A stretch of 64,000 nt of DNA. Source: Curtobacterium sp. 9128. Lineage in GTDB: Bacteria; Actinomycetota; Actinomycetes; Actinomycetales; Microbacteriaceae. Below are positions 17,539-27,004 of this stretch, in pieces; position 1 is the stretch's first letter, and each line of letters opens with the position of its first letter. Location: positions 3,720,001 to 3,784,000 of the forward strand of contig NZ_LT576451.1 in the NCBI RefSeq assembly GCF_900086645.1. The letters run 5' to 3'. Below the pieces are notes generated by a model. The model searched no databases. It was not told the DNA's origin and saw only the letters and a list, made by a program, of their open reading frames with translations. The translations under genes were made by a program, and so were the position numbers.

Positions 17539-18036
17539 TCACGATCGGTCGCCTCGGCCCTGCTCCCCGAGCACGTCGCCGAGCGACGACATGTCCGCGC
17601 CGTGGTCGGTGTAGCGACGGACCGTGCGACGTGCCGCCGCACGGGCCGCCCCCGACAGCGCCTGGTTTCGACGTGCGGCATCGGCGACGCGACCCGCGTG
17701 GCCAGCCGTCGACAGCAGGACGTTGGCCAGGGCGCGACCGGCACCGGGGTCCGGGACGCCGGCGATCGACCAGGCGGAACGCACCTGCTCGTCCGGGGTG
17801 ACACCGCGGCGGGTGCCCATCCGGTGCCAGTCGGACAGCGCCCCTTCGGTCCGGTCGGCCGCGCGGTCCGACTCCGCCGCGCGAGCCCGTTCGCGGTCTC
17901 GGTCGGTCGCGCGGTCGTGCTGCGCGCCCGACACACCCACGGCACGCGCCCGGGCATCGGTGTCGTCACCACCGGCTGCTGCGATGCGTGCGGCGTGCGC
18001 GGCCGCGGCTGCTGCGAGGATCTCCGACCTGTCCAT
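17539..18036 (-). CDS. Hydrophilic Ala/Arg/Asp-rich protein of unknown function
   Basis: A 165-residue protein, not recognised. ATG at 18036 (MDRSEILAAAAAAH) is the most plausible start. Residues 1-70 are low-complexity and charged (RARAVGVSGAQHDRATDRDR), probably a coiled coil or disordered. Residues 75-145 are more regular (WHRMGTRRGVTPDEQVRSAW) and helical. There are no membrane segments, signal peptide or cysteines. Codon use is like its neighbours and the reading frame is long for chance, but other frames here are open as well, so the call is moderate. Confidence 0.55.
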   Translation of the reverse strand: MDRSEILAAAAAAHAARIAAAGGDDTDARARAVGVSGAQHDRATDRDRERARAAESDRAADRTEGALSDWHRMGTRRGVTPDEQVRSAWSIAGVPDPGAGRALANVLLSTAGHAGRVADAARRNQALSGAARAAARRTVRRYTDHGADMSSLGDVLGEQGRGDRS

Positions 18037-18142
18037 GCGACGAAGGTACCCCGCGCCTGTGACACCGCGGCGCCGGCCGCTTGCATTCCAGCGGCCAGGT
18101 GCTGTTGTATTACCGGACACACCGTCGTGGAAGAAGGGGACC

Positions 18143-18277
18143 ATGAACACGCACCATCGCATCGACCCGGCCGACCTGCACCTGCCACCGACGGCGCCGA
18201 TCGACATCACCGACCTCGTCGTGCTCGGGGTGGGGGTCACGAACGACGAGGAGCGGAGCAGGTCACTCCGGCGCTGA
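18143..18277 (+). CDS. Possible small protein (44 residues)
   Basis: An ATG at 18143 follows AAGGGG by five bases and opens a 44-codon frame (MNTHHRIDPADLHLPPTAPI) ending 15 bases inside the tail of the convergent NmrA-like gene. Upstream, TTGCAT (18081) and TTGTAT (18105), 18 bases apart, could be a promoter. Not recognised; the ribosome-binding site is the main support. Confidence 0.4.
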   Translation: MNTHHRIDPADLHLPPTAPIDITDLVVLGVGVTNDEERSRSLRR

Positions 18278-19168
18278 GCCGACATGCTCGGCGAGGACGT
18301 CCCGCACGCTCGTCCACTCGTCACCGAACGGGGCGTTGTCGACGTGGCGCAGCTCACCCTCCCCGCTGAACATCGTCACGAAGTACTGCATCCCCTGCCA
18401 GGCAGGGAACGGCTCGCCCGTGTCCCGCGACACCCGGCGCCCGACCCTCGCCATCGCGGAGAGCGTCCCAGCGGTCCCGGCCCACTGCAGCCGGAACACG
18501 GTGCCCGTGAGCCGCGACATCGTGCCCGCGATCTCACGTGCGGTCACCCGGTCCCCGGCGACCTCGACGACCCGCGGGGCCGACGGGTCGAGCGCGACCT
18601 CCGCCGTCACCCGTGCGGTGTCGTCCTTCGTGGTGAAGTCGAGCACCTGGTCCGCGGACGACCAGAACAGCACCCGCTGCCTGTCGAACAGGATCATCGG
18701 CGCCTGCCCGGTGAGCATGTCCGTGAACGCGCCGTTGAGCACCGACGTGCCCCGGATCCGCGCGGCGTCGAGGTCCGCGGCGAACTCCCGCCGGAGCTCG
18801 AAGTTCCGGTTCGTGCCCGGCGTGGTCCGTCGGTAGTCAGCCGAGTAGTCCGACGGGACGAAGCGCTCGACACCGGCGTCGACTGCGGCGGCGAGCAGTG
18901 CCCGCTGCGCGTCGACGATCACGGAGCGGGTGCCGCTGACGGCGGAGACGACGACCTCGACGCCGGTCAGTGCCGCTCGGAGTGCCGTGCCGTCAGTGTA
19001 CTCCGCCACGACGACCTCGACGCGGTCGTCCCTGCCGAAGCGCTCGGCGGCGGTCGTGCTGCCGGGTCGGGTGAGGACGCGGACGCTGGTGTCACGGGCG
19101 AGGAGCTCGCGGACGATGCGCCCGCCGAGGTCTCCGGTCGCGCCGGCGACGAGGACGGTGGTGGTCAT
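18263..19168 (-). CDS. NmrA-like NAD(P)-binding oxidoreductase
   Basis: A 301-residue atypical short-chain dehydrogenase. The Rossmann motif VAGATGDLGGRIV is at residues 7-19, followed by RPGST, which suggests NADP preference by position after strand 2. VPSDYSADYRRTTPG occupies the usual active-site position, and the Tyr-x3-Lys pair is not kept, as in NmrA/isoflavone-reductase-like members. The role may be redox sensing or reduction of an aromatic compound. It is single and convergent with the small ORF at 18143. It lies just downstream of the ole operon on the same strand with a 57-base gap, so read-through is possible. Confidence 0.8.
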   Translation of the reverse strand: MTTTVLVAGATGDLGGRIVRELLARDTSVRVLTRPGSTTAAERFGRDDRVEVVVAEYTDGTALRAALTGVEVVVSAVSGTRSVIVDAQRALLAAAVDAGVERFVPSDYSADYRRTTPGTNRNFELRREFAADLDAARIRGTSVLNGAFTDMLTGQAPMILFDRQRVLFWSSADQVLDFTTKDDTARVTAEVALDPSAPRVVEVAGDRVTAREIAGTMSRLTGTVFRLQWAGTAGTLSAMARVGRRVSRDTGEPFPAWQGMQYFVTMFSGEGELRHVDNAPFGDEWTSVRDVLAEHVGSAPE

Positions 19169-19225
19169 GCTCCCGACAGTACGGACGCGGTGCCCACACG
19201 GGCTCAGGCGGGGGACGACGGGCGC

Positions 19226-20206
19226 TCAGCCCGCCAGGCGCCGCAGCCCCTCGTCGATCGACACCGCGGGCTCCCACTGCAGGTCGCGCCGGGTGCGTCG
19301 CTGGTCGAACCAGTGCGACGTCGACAGCTGTTCGGCCAGGAACCGCGTCATCGGCGGCTCGTCCACCCCCGGCCGGACCCGCCAGACCGCTTCGACGACG
19401 GACCCGGCCGCACGGGCGACACCCGCTGGGACGTGCCACCTGGGCGTCGGCACACCGGATGCCCGGCAGATCCCGTCGAGCAGGTCCGCGACGGGCCGTG
19501 GTTCGCCGTTGGTGACCACGTACGCGTTCCCGTGGACACCCTCGTCGGCCGCGTGGGTCAGCGCCGCGACCATCGCCGACGCCGCGTTGTCGACGTAGCA
19601 GGAGTCGATGAGTGCAGCGCCGGAGTCGAGCAACGGCAGCCGGCCGCGACGGGCCCGGTCGACGATGCGGCCGACGAGCTGTGTGTCGCCGGGGCCCCAC
19701 ACCAGGTGCGGGCGGACGGCGACGACGGCGAACCCGGGTGCGTCCGCGGCGAGCGCCAGGAGTTCGGCGGCCGCCTTGGTCCTGGCGTAGTCCCCCCGCG
19801 CGCCGTCCGGCGAGGCAGGGGACGCGCCGGCACCCGCGATCGAGGACCCGGTGTGGGCCACCGACGGCGACGACACGAACACGAACCGGGAGACACCGGC
19901 CGCCCGTGCGGCGTCGATGAGCGCCTGCGTGCCCTCCACGTTCACCCGGGTGAAGTCGGCGGGGTCACCGGCGAGCGAGACCTTGGCGGCGAGGTGCACG
20001 ACGGCGTCGACGCCCTCGACGGCACGGACGACCGCAGCCGGGTCCGTCATCGTCCCGAGCACGTCGGAGACCGCGGCCCCACCGTCGACACCGGCAACGC
20101 CGGACGGACGGCGCTGGAACGTGCGCACGTCGTGCCCGGCGTCCCGCACGGCGGCGGCGACCGCTCGGCCGAGGAACCCGCTCGCGCCGGTGACCAGGAC
20201 CGTCAC
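19226..20206 (-). CDS. oleD: OleD, NAD(P)-dependent 2-alkyl-3-ketoacid reductase
   Basis: In long-chain olefin biosynthesis OleD reduces the 2-alkyl-3-keto acid made by OleA to a 2-alkyl-3-hydroxy acid. The 326-residue protein is an extended SDR with TGASGFLGRAV at residues 6-16, HLAAKVSLAGDP, SSPSVAH and the catalytic YARTK. It resembles 3-beta-hydroxysteroid dehydrogenase/epimerases, as all OleD proteins do; the call rests on the operon, where its ATG overlaps the oleBC stop (ATGA). It is the third and last gene of oleA-oleBC-oleD. Confidence 0.88.
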   Translation of the reverse strand: MTVLVTGASGFLGRAVAAAVRDAGHDVRTFQRRPSGVAGVDGGAAVSDVLGTMTDPAAVVRAVEGVDAVVHLAAKVSLAGDPADFTRVNVEGTQALIDAARAAGVSRFVFVSSPSVAHTGSSIAGAGASPASPDGARGDYARTKAAAELLALAADAPGFAVVAVRPHLVWGPGDTQLVGRIVDRARRGRLPLLDSGAALIDSCYVDNAASAMVAALTHAADEGVHGNAYVVTNGEPRPVADLLDGICRASGVPTPRWHVPAGVARAAGSVVEAVWRVRPGVDEPPMTRFLAEQLSTSHWFDQRRTRRDLQWEPAVSIDEGLRRLAG

Positions 20207-22914
20207 GGGCGCACCATCCGTCCGCCACCGAGGACCGATGCAGCCCAGCGCGCGAGTCGTGTGCGGTCGACCTTCGAGTTGTGCCGGATGTCCGTCGGCA
20301 GCACGGGCACGACGAGCACCGCGGCGATCGGCGCCCCCGCAGCGGCACGGATCGACGCGGCCAACGCGGACGGGGCCAGCCCTGGACGCCGCACCGACGG
20401 GACCGTCTCCACGACGGCGACGACCTGCTGCGTCCCCGCGGGGCCGACACCGGCGACACCCGCACGCCCCACGCCGGTCACGCCCTCGATGCGCTGCTCG
20501 GGACCGACCGGTGTGAGCACCTCGGCCGGCGTCGTGATCACGTGCTGGAGCCGCCCCTCGACCCAGAGCTGCCCGGAGGCGTCCAGGTGCCCGACGTCAC
20601 CGGTGCGGTGCCCGCGGGGATCGATGACGCCCAGCCGCGCGGCACGGTTCGTCCGCCAGAGCCGGTCGTAGTGGTCGCGGACGTGCGGGGCGACGACGAC
20701 GATCTCCCCCGTGACGTCCGGCTCGTCCGTGAGCTCGCCCGTCGGCGCTCCGGACGGCGACAGGGGTGCGATGCGGACGGAGACACCGGCGGCCGGTCGG
20801 CCGACGCACACCCCACCCGCACCCGAGGACGTCGCAGCGGCCCCACGGATGCCGTCGAGGTCCACGTCCGTCATGAGCAGCCCCTCGGTCATGCCGTAGG
20901 GGGTGTGCGCACTCGCGTTCGGCATCAGCTCGGTCGCGGCCGTCAGCAGCGCGGCCGAGACGGGAGCGCCCGCCGACAGGAACAGGCGGACGCGGCCGAG
21001 CGCGGCACGGTCGGCATCGGTCAACGCGGGCGCTGTCGCCACGACGTTCGCGATGGCCGCCGGCGACAGGAACACCACGGTCGCGTCGGCCGCGGCGACG
21101 GAGTCCGCCACTGCCTTCGCCGTGAGGGTCCTGGGCGCGGTGACGTCCATGTCGGGCGCGACGGACCGCGCACCGAGCGCCGGACCGAGCAGTGCGAACG
21201 GCGCGAACCCGGCGACGAGGCCGGTCCCGATCCCGACGTCGTACTGCGCCGACAGGACGTCACGGACGGCGCCGAGCTGTCCGTGCGTGTACACGACGCC
21301 CTTCGCCGGACCGGTCGACCCCGAGGTGAAGAGCACGGCCGCCGGCGCATCGGACGACGGTGCGTCCGGCAGCGCCGTCCCGGCCGCGAGACGACGCGCT
21401 CCGCGACGTGCGACCGACGACAGCGTGTGCTCGACACGCAGCGCAGCACGTGCCGGAGCCGGAAGGGCCACCGTCGCGATCCGCCGTCCCGGCCAACCGA
21501 GCGCACGCGCCGCGGCGAGGCCGGGCAGCGCACCGATGATCCAGTCCGGCCGTGCGCCCTTCACGGCACGGGTGAGGCCACGGAGCCCGAGTCCGGCATC
21601 GGCGACGACGACCGTCGCGCCGACGCGGACACAGGCGTAGAGCGCCGCCGTGAGGTCGGCTCCGGGGGTGACGAGCAACGAGACGCGGTCACCAGGGCGG
21701 ACACCGACGTCGAGGAGCCCCGCGGCGACCTCGTCGACCCGGCGGGCGAGGAGCCGCCAGCTGATCGTCCGGGTCCCGCCGGGTGCCGCCATCTCGACGA
21801 GCGCCGCCTCGTCCGAGTCGCGCAGCTCGTCGAGTGCGGCCCAGAGCGGGCGGCTCGCGGCCGCCTCGGACGTGTCGGTCTGGAGGGACGGCTCGGCCCC
21901 GGCGGGCACGCGACCGTCCGGCAGGCGGTCACCCAGCCAGTCGAAGACCGTCCCGGCGACGTCCGCGTCCTCCGGCAGCAGGTGCCCTGCACCCTCGAAC
22001 CGGTGCACGTCCGCGTGTGGGAGCCGCTCCGCGAGGTCGTCGAGGTAGCGCTCGAGGAACACCGGATCGCGAGGCCCCCACACGAGCAGTGCGGGGACGT
22101 CGAGCGCAGCGACGCCCGAGGAGATCCGGTCGAGCTCCCTCGCGCTCGGGTGCCCGGCGTCGACGGGGATGTCCGCCACGAAGCCGCCGATGCCACCGCG
22201 ACGCGCAGCACCCCGGTACGGCGCACGGAAGGCGTCGGCGACGGGACGCTCGAGCTTCGGGTGCGCGATCGCGAGGGTCGTCTCGAGGAACGCCGGCGTC
22301 ACGACGGTCGCACGACCGAGGAGGCCCGGACGGAGCGCCAGACGCAGCGGAGCGGGGATCGGGGCGTCGTCCGGCTGGTGCACGGCGGTGTTGCACGTCG
22401 TCACGCCGACCACGAGGTCGGGGTGGTCGACCGCCCAGCCGAGCGACACCACACCGCCCCAGTCGTGCCCGAGGGTCACCACGGGTCCGGTGAGGCCGAG
22501 TTCGTCGGTCAGGGCGCCGAGGTCGGCGACGCGCTGGGGCAGCCCGCGCTCGAGCCCGGTGCGCTCCGAGAAGCCCATGTCGAGCTGGTCGACGGCGATC
22601 ACGCGCCACGCGGGTCCGCCGGCCGCGGCGACCTCGAGCGAGGTGCGGAGCACCGACCGCCACAGGTACGACCACGTCGGGTTGCCGTGCACGCACAGCA
22701 GCGTGCCGACCGGTTCCACGCCGAGCGCGGCCAGGGACCCGGCCGTGTCGAGGAGGTGCCAGGTGCGCGCGGCGCGATCCGAGCCTCCCGAGCGTCCACC
22801 CGACCACGCGGGGACGGTCACCAGACGGGACCACGCGGGGTCGAGTCCTGGCAGGGAGGGCGGCTGCGTGGCCGGAGCGGTGCTCGCGGCCACGCGGGGC
22901 AGCCCGGATGTCAC
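20203..22914 (-). CDS. oleBC: OleBC fusion: beta-lactone decarboxylase and beta-lactone synthetase
   Basis: A 903-residue fusion. Residues about 20-330 are OleB, a haloalkane-dehalogenase-like alpha/beta hydrolase: HGNPTW (Asn78), GHDWGG (nucleophile Asp151, Trp152), Asp283 and His311 in EGAGHLLPED. OleB decarboxylates a cis-beta-lactone to the cis-olefin. Residues about 355-900 are OleC, an AMP-forming adenylation enzyme that makes the beta-lactone from the hydroxy acid. It has LFTSGSTGPAKGV (about 528-540), YGMTEG (673-678), HRTGDVG and a C-terminal Lys in IRHNSKVDR. Fused OleBC is known in actinobacteria such as Micrococcus. The stop codon of oleA overlaps its ATG at 22914 (ATGA), and it in turn overlaps oleD. 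Confidence 0.94.
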   Translation of the reverse strand: MTSGLPRVAASTAPATQPPSLPGLDPAWSRLVTVPAWSGGRSGGSDRAARTWHLLDTAGSLAALGVEPVGTLLCVHGNPTWSYLWRSVLRTSLEVAAAGGPAWRVIAVDQLDMGFSERTGLERGLPQRVADLGALTDELGLTGPVVTLGHDWGGVVSLGWAVDHPDLVVGVTTCNTAVHQPDDAPIPAPLRLALRPGLLGRATVVTPAFLETTLAIAHPKLERPVADAFRAPYRGAARRGGIGGFVADIPVDAGHPSARELDRISSGVAALDVPALLVWGPRDPVFLERYLDDLAERLPHADVHRFEGAGHLLPEDADVAGTVFDWLGDRLPDGRVPAGAEPSLQTDTSEAAASRPLWAALDELRDSDEAALVEMAAPGGTRTISWRLLARRVDEVAAGLLDVGVRPGDRVSLLVTPGADLTAALYACVRVGATVVVADAGLGLRGLTRAVKGARPDWIIGALPGLAAARALGWPGRRIATVALPAPARAALRVEHTLSSVARRGARRLAAGTALPDAPSSDAPAAVLFTSGSTGPAKGVVYTHGQLGAVRDVLSAQYDVGIGTGLVAGFAPFALLGPALGARSVAPDMDVTAPRTLTAKAVADSVAAADATVVFLSPAAIANVVATAPALTDADRAALGRVRLFLSAGAPVSAALLTAATELMPNASAHTPYGMTEGLLMTDVDLDGIRGAAATSSGAGGVCVGRPAAGVSVRIAPLSPSGAPTGELTDEPDVTGEIVVVAPHVRDHYDRLWRTNRAARLGVIDPRGHRTGDVGHLDASGQLWVEGRLQHVITTPAEVLTPVGPEQRIEGVTGVGRAGVAGVGPAGTQQVVAVVETVPSVRRPGLAPSALAASIRAAAGAPIAAVLVVPVLPTDIRHNSKVDRTRLARWAASVLGGGRMVRP

Positions 22915-23984
22915 CAGCGGAGTTCCATCATCGCCGTGTTGATGCCGGAGCCGACACCGCCGAGGAAGACGCGGTCACCGGGGCGGATCCGCCCGTTCGC
23001 GGCCTCGTCGGCCAGGGTGATCGGGATCGACGCCGGGCCGACGTTGCCGAAGCGCTCGTAGGTGGTGGGGACCTTGTCCCGCGGGACCCCGATCGCCTCG
23101 ACGAAGGCGTTGGTGTGCACGTCGGAGACCTGGTGCAGGACGTAGCGGTCCATGTCGGCCCAGTCGAAGTGCGAGCGCGCCTCGTTCCAGGCGGCCACGA
23201 CGAGCTCCATGCCGCCCTTGAGCAGCATCTTCGCGTCGGTGAACATGCCGTCGACGCTGCCGACGCAGAGGTCGTACCACTGCGTCGCCGCGCGGGTGAC
23301 GCCACCGACGATCCGGTGTCCGCCCGGGTGCATGTCCGCCGGGCCGAGCACGGCTGCGGCAGCGCCCGAGCCGAGCGTCAGGCTGGCGAACTCGCTCATG
23401 AAGTCCTTGCGGTTCCGGCCACCCTGGTTCAGGCGGTCGATCGTGTTGAGCTGCACCTGGTCGGCGTCCTCACCGTCCACGACGAGCGCGTACTTGATCT
23501 GGCCGGAGTCGATCATGCCAGCGGCCACGCTCATGGCGTTGACGAACCCGAGGCAGGCGTTCGCGATGTCGAAGTTGATCGCCGACGACGGCAGCCCGAG
23601 TCCGTGGTGCAGGCGCACGGCGACGCTCGGCTCGAGGTGCGGCCGGGTCACGGAGGTGTTGATGAGGAGTCCGACGTCCTCCGGGCGGATGCCGGCCTCG
23701 GCCATCGCACGACGTCCGGCGTCGATCGCGGCGTCCTGGAAGGTCTGGCCGTCGCCCCAGTTGCGGCGCTCCTTGACCCCGGCGACCCGCTCGAGCAGAC
23801 CCATCGGCAGGCGGAGGCGCCGGAGCACCCCGCGGAGGCGCTCCTCGATGTCCGCCGACGTGGTCACACGCTCAGCAACAGTGGTCGCGACGGACAGCAG
23901 AGCGACGTTGTCGTGCTTGGCCGTGGCGTTGCCGGGCCGCTCCGGTTCGCTGCTCGTCGCCTGGTCCACCGGCCGTTCCGTCAT
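22911..23984 (-). CDS. oleA: OleA, acyl-CoA head-to-head condensing enzyme
   Basis: OleA joins two fatty acyl-CoAs by non-decarboxylative Claisen condensation, the first step to long-chain olefins. The 357-residue thiolase-fold protein has Cys144 (NACLGF), His284 (VLHQVSDVH), Asn314 (RFGNVGPAS) and the OleA-specific Glu118 (HLEPS). These line up almost number-for-number with Xanthomonas OleA Cys143, His285, Asn315 and Glu117. The Glu separates OleA from FabH. The start at 23984 (MTERPVDQ) fits; an ATG at 24011 is possible. A TATGTA hexamer at 24002-23997 may be the -10 box, giving a very short leader. Confidence 0.95.
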   Translation of the reverse strand: MTERPVDQATSSEPERPGNATAKHDNVALLSVATTVAERVTTSADIEERLRGVLRRLRLPMGLLERVAGVKERRNWGDGQTFQDAAIDAGRRAMAEAGIRPEDVGLLINTSVTRPHLEPSVAVRLHHGLGLPSSAINFDIANACLGFVNAMSVAAGMIDSGQIKYALVVDGEDADQVQLNTIDRLNQGGRNRKDFMSEFASLTLGSGAAAAVLGPADMHPGGHRIVGGVTRAATQWYDLCVGSVDGMFTDAKMLLKGGMELVVAAWNEARSHFDWADMDRYVLHQVSDVHTNAFVEAIGVPRDKVPTTYERFGNVGPASIPITLADEAANGRIRPGDRVFLGGVGSGINTAMMELRW

Positions 23985-24144
23985 GATCGTCACCGATACA
24001 TACTTCCGCATCTGGGCTGGATGCGCGATCCGGATGCGCTGAGCGGTGGGGGACGCCGTCTGCGTGGGCCGTTCGACACAGGCTCTGGAGACGGACCTGT
24101 GCCGTGACGATCCGTCGGATACGATCCTTCGGCGAGGGGGAAAC

Positions 24145-25062
24145 GTGCACGCCAGGAAGAACGCGATCGCCGTGGTCGGTGTGGGCGTCGTCGTCGCCGC
24201 GAGCCTCGGCGGCTGCTCACTGCTGCGGGGTGGCGGTGGGGATCTGCCTGCCCCCACCCGCTCGATCTCCGCGTCACCGACGCCGACCCCGTCGACGTCG
24301 TCCGATGCGGGCGACTCGGCCGCGGACCTGCTGCGCGAGTCGTCGTCGCCACGCCCGCCGACGCCGGAACCGTCGCAGGCGTCAGCACCCGCGCCGACGA
24401 TCTCGACCATCCCGGCGGGCACGGTCGTCACCGAGGGCGACGTCGCCTCACCGAAGGGCAGCGTCCACTTCCACTACCGGGTGGTCGCGGGTGCCGATGA
24501 CCACTTCGTGGTGCAGTACTCCGGGTTCACGTCCACGCTCCCGGTCCCGGTGAGTGCGACGTTCCTCGAGGACGCACCCGCCGTCGGCGACGGGCTGACC
24601 TACCACGGCATCGGCGACGACCAGCTCGGCGGTGCCACGACCACGCCGTCGGCCGCTGTTTCGGTGCCGATCGACAAGGCCGGCTCCGACCCGTCGTGGC
24701 TCGGTTCCCTGGTGACCTACTCGTCGGCGACGGCTGACCCGTCGCTGCCGGTCGAGATCGGCCCGGACAAGGTGCTCGCGGTGACGAAGGTCGCGTGGTC
24801 GGTGCCCGCCAGGACGACGAACGTGCACCCGGCGGACGGCGGCGCGACGGCGAACGCGAGCGGGACGGTCTCCGCGACGACGGCGTCCGGCGTACCGGCG
24901 TCCTACGTGATCGCGCCGGGCGACCTGATCGGGGACGTCGCGGCGCGGTTCGGGATCACCGTCGAGACGCTCATCTGGCTCAACGACGGCATGCAGGTGT
25001 ACGGCAAGCAGCAGTACCTCTACGAGGGCACGACGCTCAACCTCGACCCGCTCCGACGCTGA
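24145..25062 (+). CDS. LysM-domain lipoprotein
   Basis: A 305-residue protein starting with GTG at 24145, preceded by GAGGGGGA. The N-terminus is a lipoprotein signal: basic HARKN, a hydrophobic stretch and lipobox LGGC (Cys at residue 23). A Ser/Thr/Pro-rich linker runs to about residue 90. The middle region (about 95-235) is a beta-rich module of unknown function. The C-terminal 50 residues form a LysM peptidoglycan-binding domain (YVIAPGDLIGDVAARFGITV, then WLNDG). It is probably cell-wall associated. It is divergent from oleA, with a TACGAT -10 candidate at 24120. Confidence 0.85.
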   Translation: MHARKNAIAVVGVGVVVAASLGGCSLLRGGGGDLPAPTRSISASPTPTPSTSSDAGDSAADLLRESSSPRPPTPEPSQASAPAPTISTIPAGTVVTEGDVASPKGSVHFHYRVVAGADDHFVVQYSGFTSTLPVPVSATFLEDAPAVGDGLTYHGIGDDQLGGATTTPSAAVSVPIDKAGSDPSWLGSLVTYSSATADPSLPVEIGPDKVLAVTKVAWSVPARTTNVHPADGGATANASGTVSATTASGVPASYVIAPGDLIGDVAARFGITVETLIWLNDGMQVYGKQQYLYEGTTLNLDPLRR

Positions 25063-25080
25063 CGCGGCGCAGCCCCGCCG

Positions 25081-25196
25081 ACTGGTCGCGACACCCCGCT
25101 CACGATCGTCGAGCGGTCGCATCCCGTCGGTCACGCGCCCCGGCCTCGACGGTATGCGACCACTCGACGTGAGGCACTCGGGGTGTCGTGACCGGT
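25081..25196. repeat. Long imperfect inverted repeat (about 50-base arms)
   Basis: Bases 25081-25129 pair with 25147-25196; both arms share the blocks CGACACCCCG and GGTCGCAT with a few mismatches, leaving a 17-base loop. It lies between the convergent LysM and pgi genes, so it could end either transcript or extrude as a cruciform. Confidence 0.6.
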
Positions 25197-25236
25197 CGCG
25201 GCGCATCGGACCCCGGACACGACGACGCCCCGGACA

Positions 25237-25276
25237 CGACGACACCCCGCCGCCCGAGGGCGACGGGGTGTCGTCG
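25237..25276 (-). terminator. Hairpin ending pgi
   Basis: A perfect 13-bp inverted repeat CGACGACACCCCG (25237-25249) / CGGGGTGTCGTCG (25264-25276), 10 bases beyond the pgi stop codon on the minus strand. Confidence 0.7.
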
Positions 25277-25285
25277 GCCAGCGTG

Positions 25286-27004
25286 CTACTTGCGCAGCTC
25301 CAGGTACTTCGCGATGAGGGCCTTCGTCGAGGAGTCCTGCGACGCCAGCGCGTCGGCGTCACCGTCGACCGCTGGTGCGATCTGCAGCGCGAGCTGCTTG
25401 CCGAGCTCGACGCCCCACTGGTCGAACGAGTCGATGCCCCAGATGGTGCCCTCGGTGAAGACGATGTGCTCGTACAGCGCGATGAGCTGCCCGACGACGC
25501 TCGGCGTGAGCGCCGGCGCGAGGATCGACGTCGACGGCTTGTTGCCCGTGAACGTGCGCGCCGCGACGATCGCTTCGTCGGTGGTGCCCTCTGCCCGGAC
25601 CTCGTCCGCGGTCTTGCCGAACGCCAGCGCCTTGGTCTGCGCGAAGAAGTTCGCGAGGAACAGGTTGTGGACGTCCTGACCGGGCTCCACGGCCTTGCCG
25701 TCGCCGGTCTCGTCCTTGAGCGGACGGGCCGGGTTCGCCACCGCGATGAAGTCCGCGGGGATCAGGCGGGTGCCCTGGTGGATGAGCTGGTAGAACGCGT
25801 GCTGGCCGTTCGTGCCGGGCTCGCCCCAGAAGACCTCGCCGGTGTCCGTCGTGACGGGCGAGCCGTCCCAGCGGACGCGCTTGCCGTTCGACTCCATGGT
25901 GAGCTGCTGCAGGTACGCGGCGAAGCGGTGCAGGTACTGCGTGTACGGCAGGACCGCGTGGCTCTGGGCACCGAGGAAGTTCGAGTACCAGACGTTGAGC
26001 AGGCCCATCAGGACCGGCACGTTCTGCGCGAGCGGGGTGGTGCGCATGTGCTCGTCGATGGTGTGGAAGCCGGCGAGGAAGTCCTGCCAGTTCTCCTTGC
26101 CGATCGCGATGATCACGCTCGTGCCGATGGCCGAGTCGACCGAGTAGCGGCCGCCCACCCAGTCCCAGAAGCCGAATGCGTTCTCGGGGTCGATGCCGAA
26201 CGCGGCGACCTTGTCGAGCGCGGTCGACACGGCGACGAAGTGCTTGGCGACGGCGTCGTTCTTCGCGTCGTCGGCGGCGTCGGTGAGGCCGAGCTTCTCC
26301 CAGAGCCACTGCCGCGCCAGGCGGGCGTTCGTCAGGGTCTCGAGGGTGCCGAAGGTCTTCGACGCGACGATGAACAGCGTGGTCTCGGGGTCGAGGTCAG
26401 CGGTCTTCTCGTAGATGTCGGCCGGGTCGATGTTCGAGACGAACCGTGCCTCGATGCCGGCCTGCACGTAGGGCTTGAGCGCCTCGTAGACCATGACGGG
26501 GCCGAGGTCCGACCCGCCGATGCCGATGTTCACGACGGTCTCGATGCGCTTGCCGGTGACGCCCTTCCAGGCGCCGGAACGGACCTGCTCCGCGAAGGCG
26601 TAGACCTTGTCGAGCGTGGCGTGCACGTCGGCGTCGACGTCCTGGCCGTCCACGACGAACGGTGCCGCGGGGGTGAGCTCGCCGCCCTTCGGACGACGGA
26701 GCGCGGTGTGCAGCACGGCACGGTCCTCGGTCGGGTTGACGTGCTCACCGGAGATCATCGCCTGGTAGCGCTCCGCGACCCCGGTGGCCTCGGCGACCTG
26801 GAGGAGCGCCGCGAGGATCTCCTCGGTCACCAGGCCCTTGGACAGGTCGACGGTGAGGTCGCCCGCCTGGAACGTGTACTGCTCGGCCCGGCCCGGGTCG
26901 CTGTCGAACCACCCTCGCAGGTCCGGCGAGAAGCCGTCGGCGATGCCGGCGAGCGTCTTCCAGCCTTCGGTCGTCGTGGGGTCGACGGGTGCGGATTCGG
27001 TCAC
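25286..27004 (-). CDS. pgi: Glucose-6-phosphate isomerase
   Basis: Interconverts glucose 6-phosphate and fructose 6-phosphate in glycolysis. The 572-residue protein starts with GTG at 27004, preceded by AGGAGG at ideal spacing. Key regions are [14 protein letters not shown], the phosphate loop [21 protein letters not shown], catalytic Glu in [11 protein letters not shown] and [10 protein letters not shown] with the ring-opening His, and a C-terminal lysine region near [11 protein letters not shown]. The length and motifs are standard for the long (eukaryote/E. coli-like) type. It is monocistronic with its own terminator. Confidence 0.97.
   Translation of the reverse strand: MTESAPVDPTTTEGWKTLAGIADGFSPDLRGWFDSDPGRAEQYTFQAGDLTVDLSKGLVTEEILAALLQVAEATGVAERYQAMISGEHVNPTEDRAVLHTALRRPKGGELTPAAPFVVDGQDVDADVHATLDKVYAFAEQVRSGAWKGVTGKRIETVVNIGIGGSDLGPVMVYEALKPYVQAGIEARFVSNIDPADIYEKTADLDPETTLFIVASKTFGTLETLTNARLARQWLWEKLGLTDAADDAKNDAVAKHFVAVSTALDKVAAFGIDPENAFGFWDWVGGRYSVDSAIGTSVIIAIGKENWQDFLAGFHTIDEHMRTTPLAQNVPVLMGLLNVWYSNFLGAQSHAVLPYTQYLHRFAAYLQQLTMESNGKRVRWDGSPVTTDTGEVFWGEPGTNGQHAFYQLIHQGTRLIPADFIAVANPARPLKDETGDGKAVEPGQDVHNLFLANFFAQTKALAFGKTADEVRAEGTTDEAIVAARTFTGNKPSTSILAPALTPSVVGQLIALYEHIVFTEGTIWGIDSFDQWGVELGKQLALQIAPAVDGDADALASQDSSTKALIAKYLELRK

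Noticed and set aside
20203..22914. Suspicion that the OleB-OleC fusion is an assembly or stop-codon error
   Set aside because: The joining region is a continuous in-frame linker without odd codons, and fused OleBC proteins are known in actinobacteria.
20281..23061. 926-codon open frame on the plus strand opposite oleBC
   Set aside because: Its composition (Arg/Asp/Gly-rich) is typical of an antisense reading of a high-GC gene; the minus-strand product has full catalytic motifs.
23985..24144. Possible riboswitch or leader RNA ahead of the LysM lipoprotein gene
   Set aside because: The leader implied by the -10 candidate is only about 13 bases, too short for a structured element.
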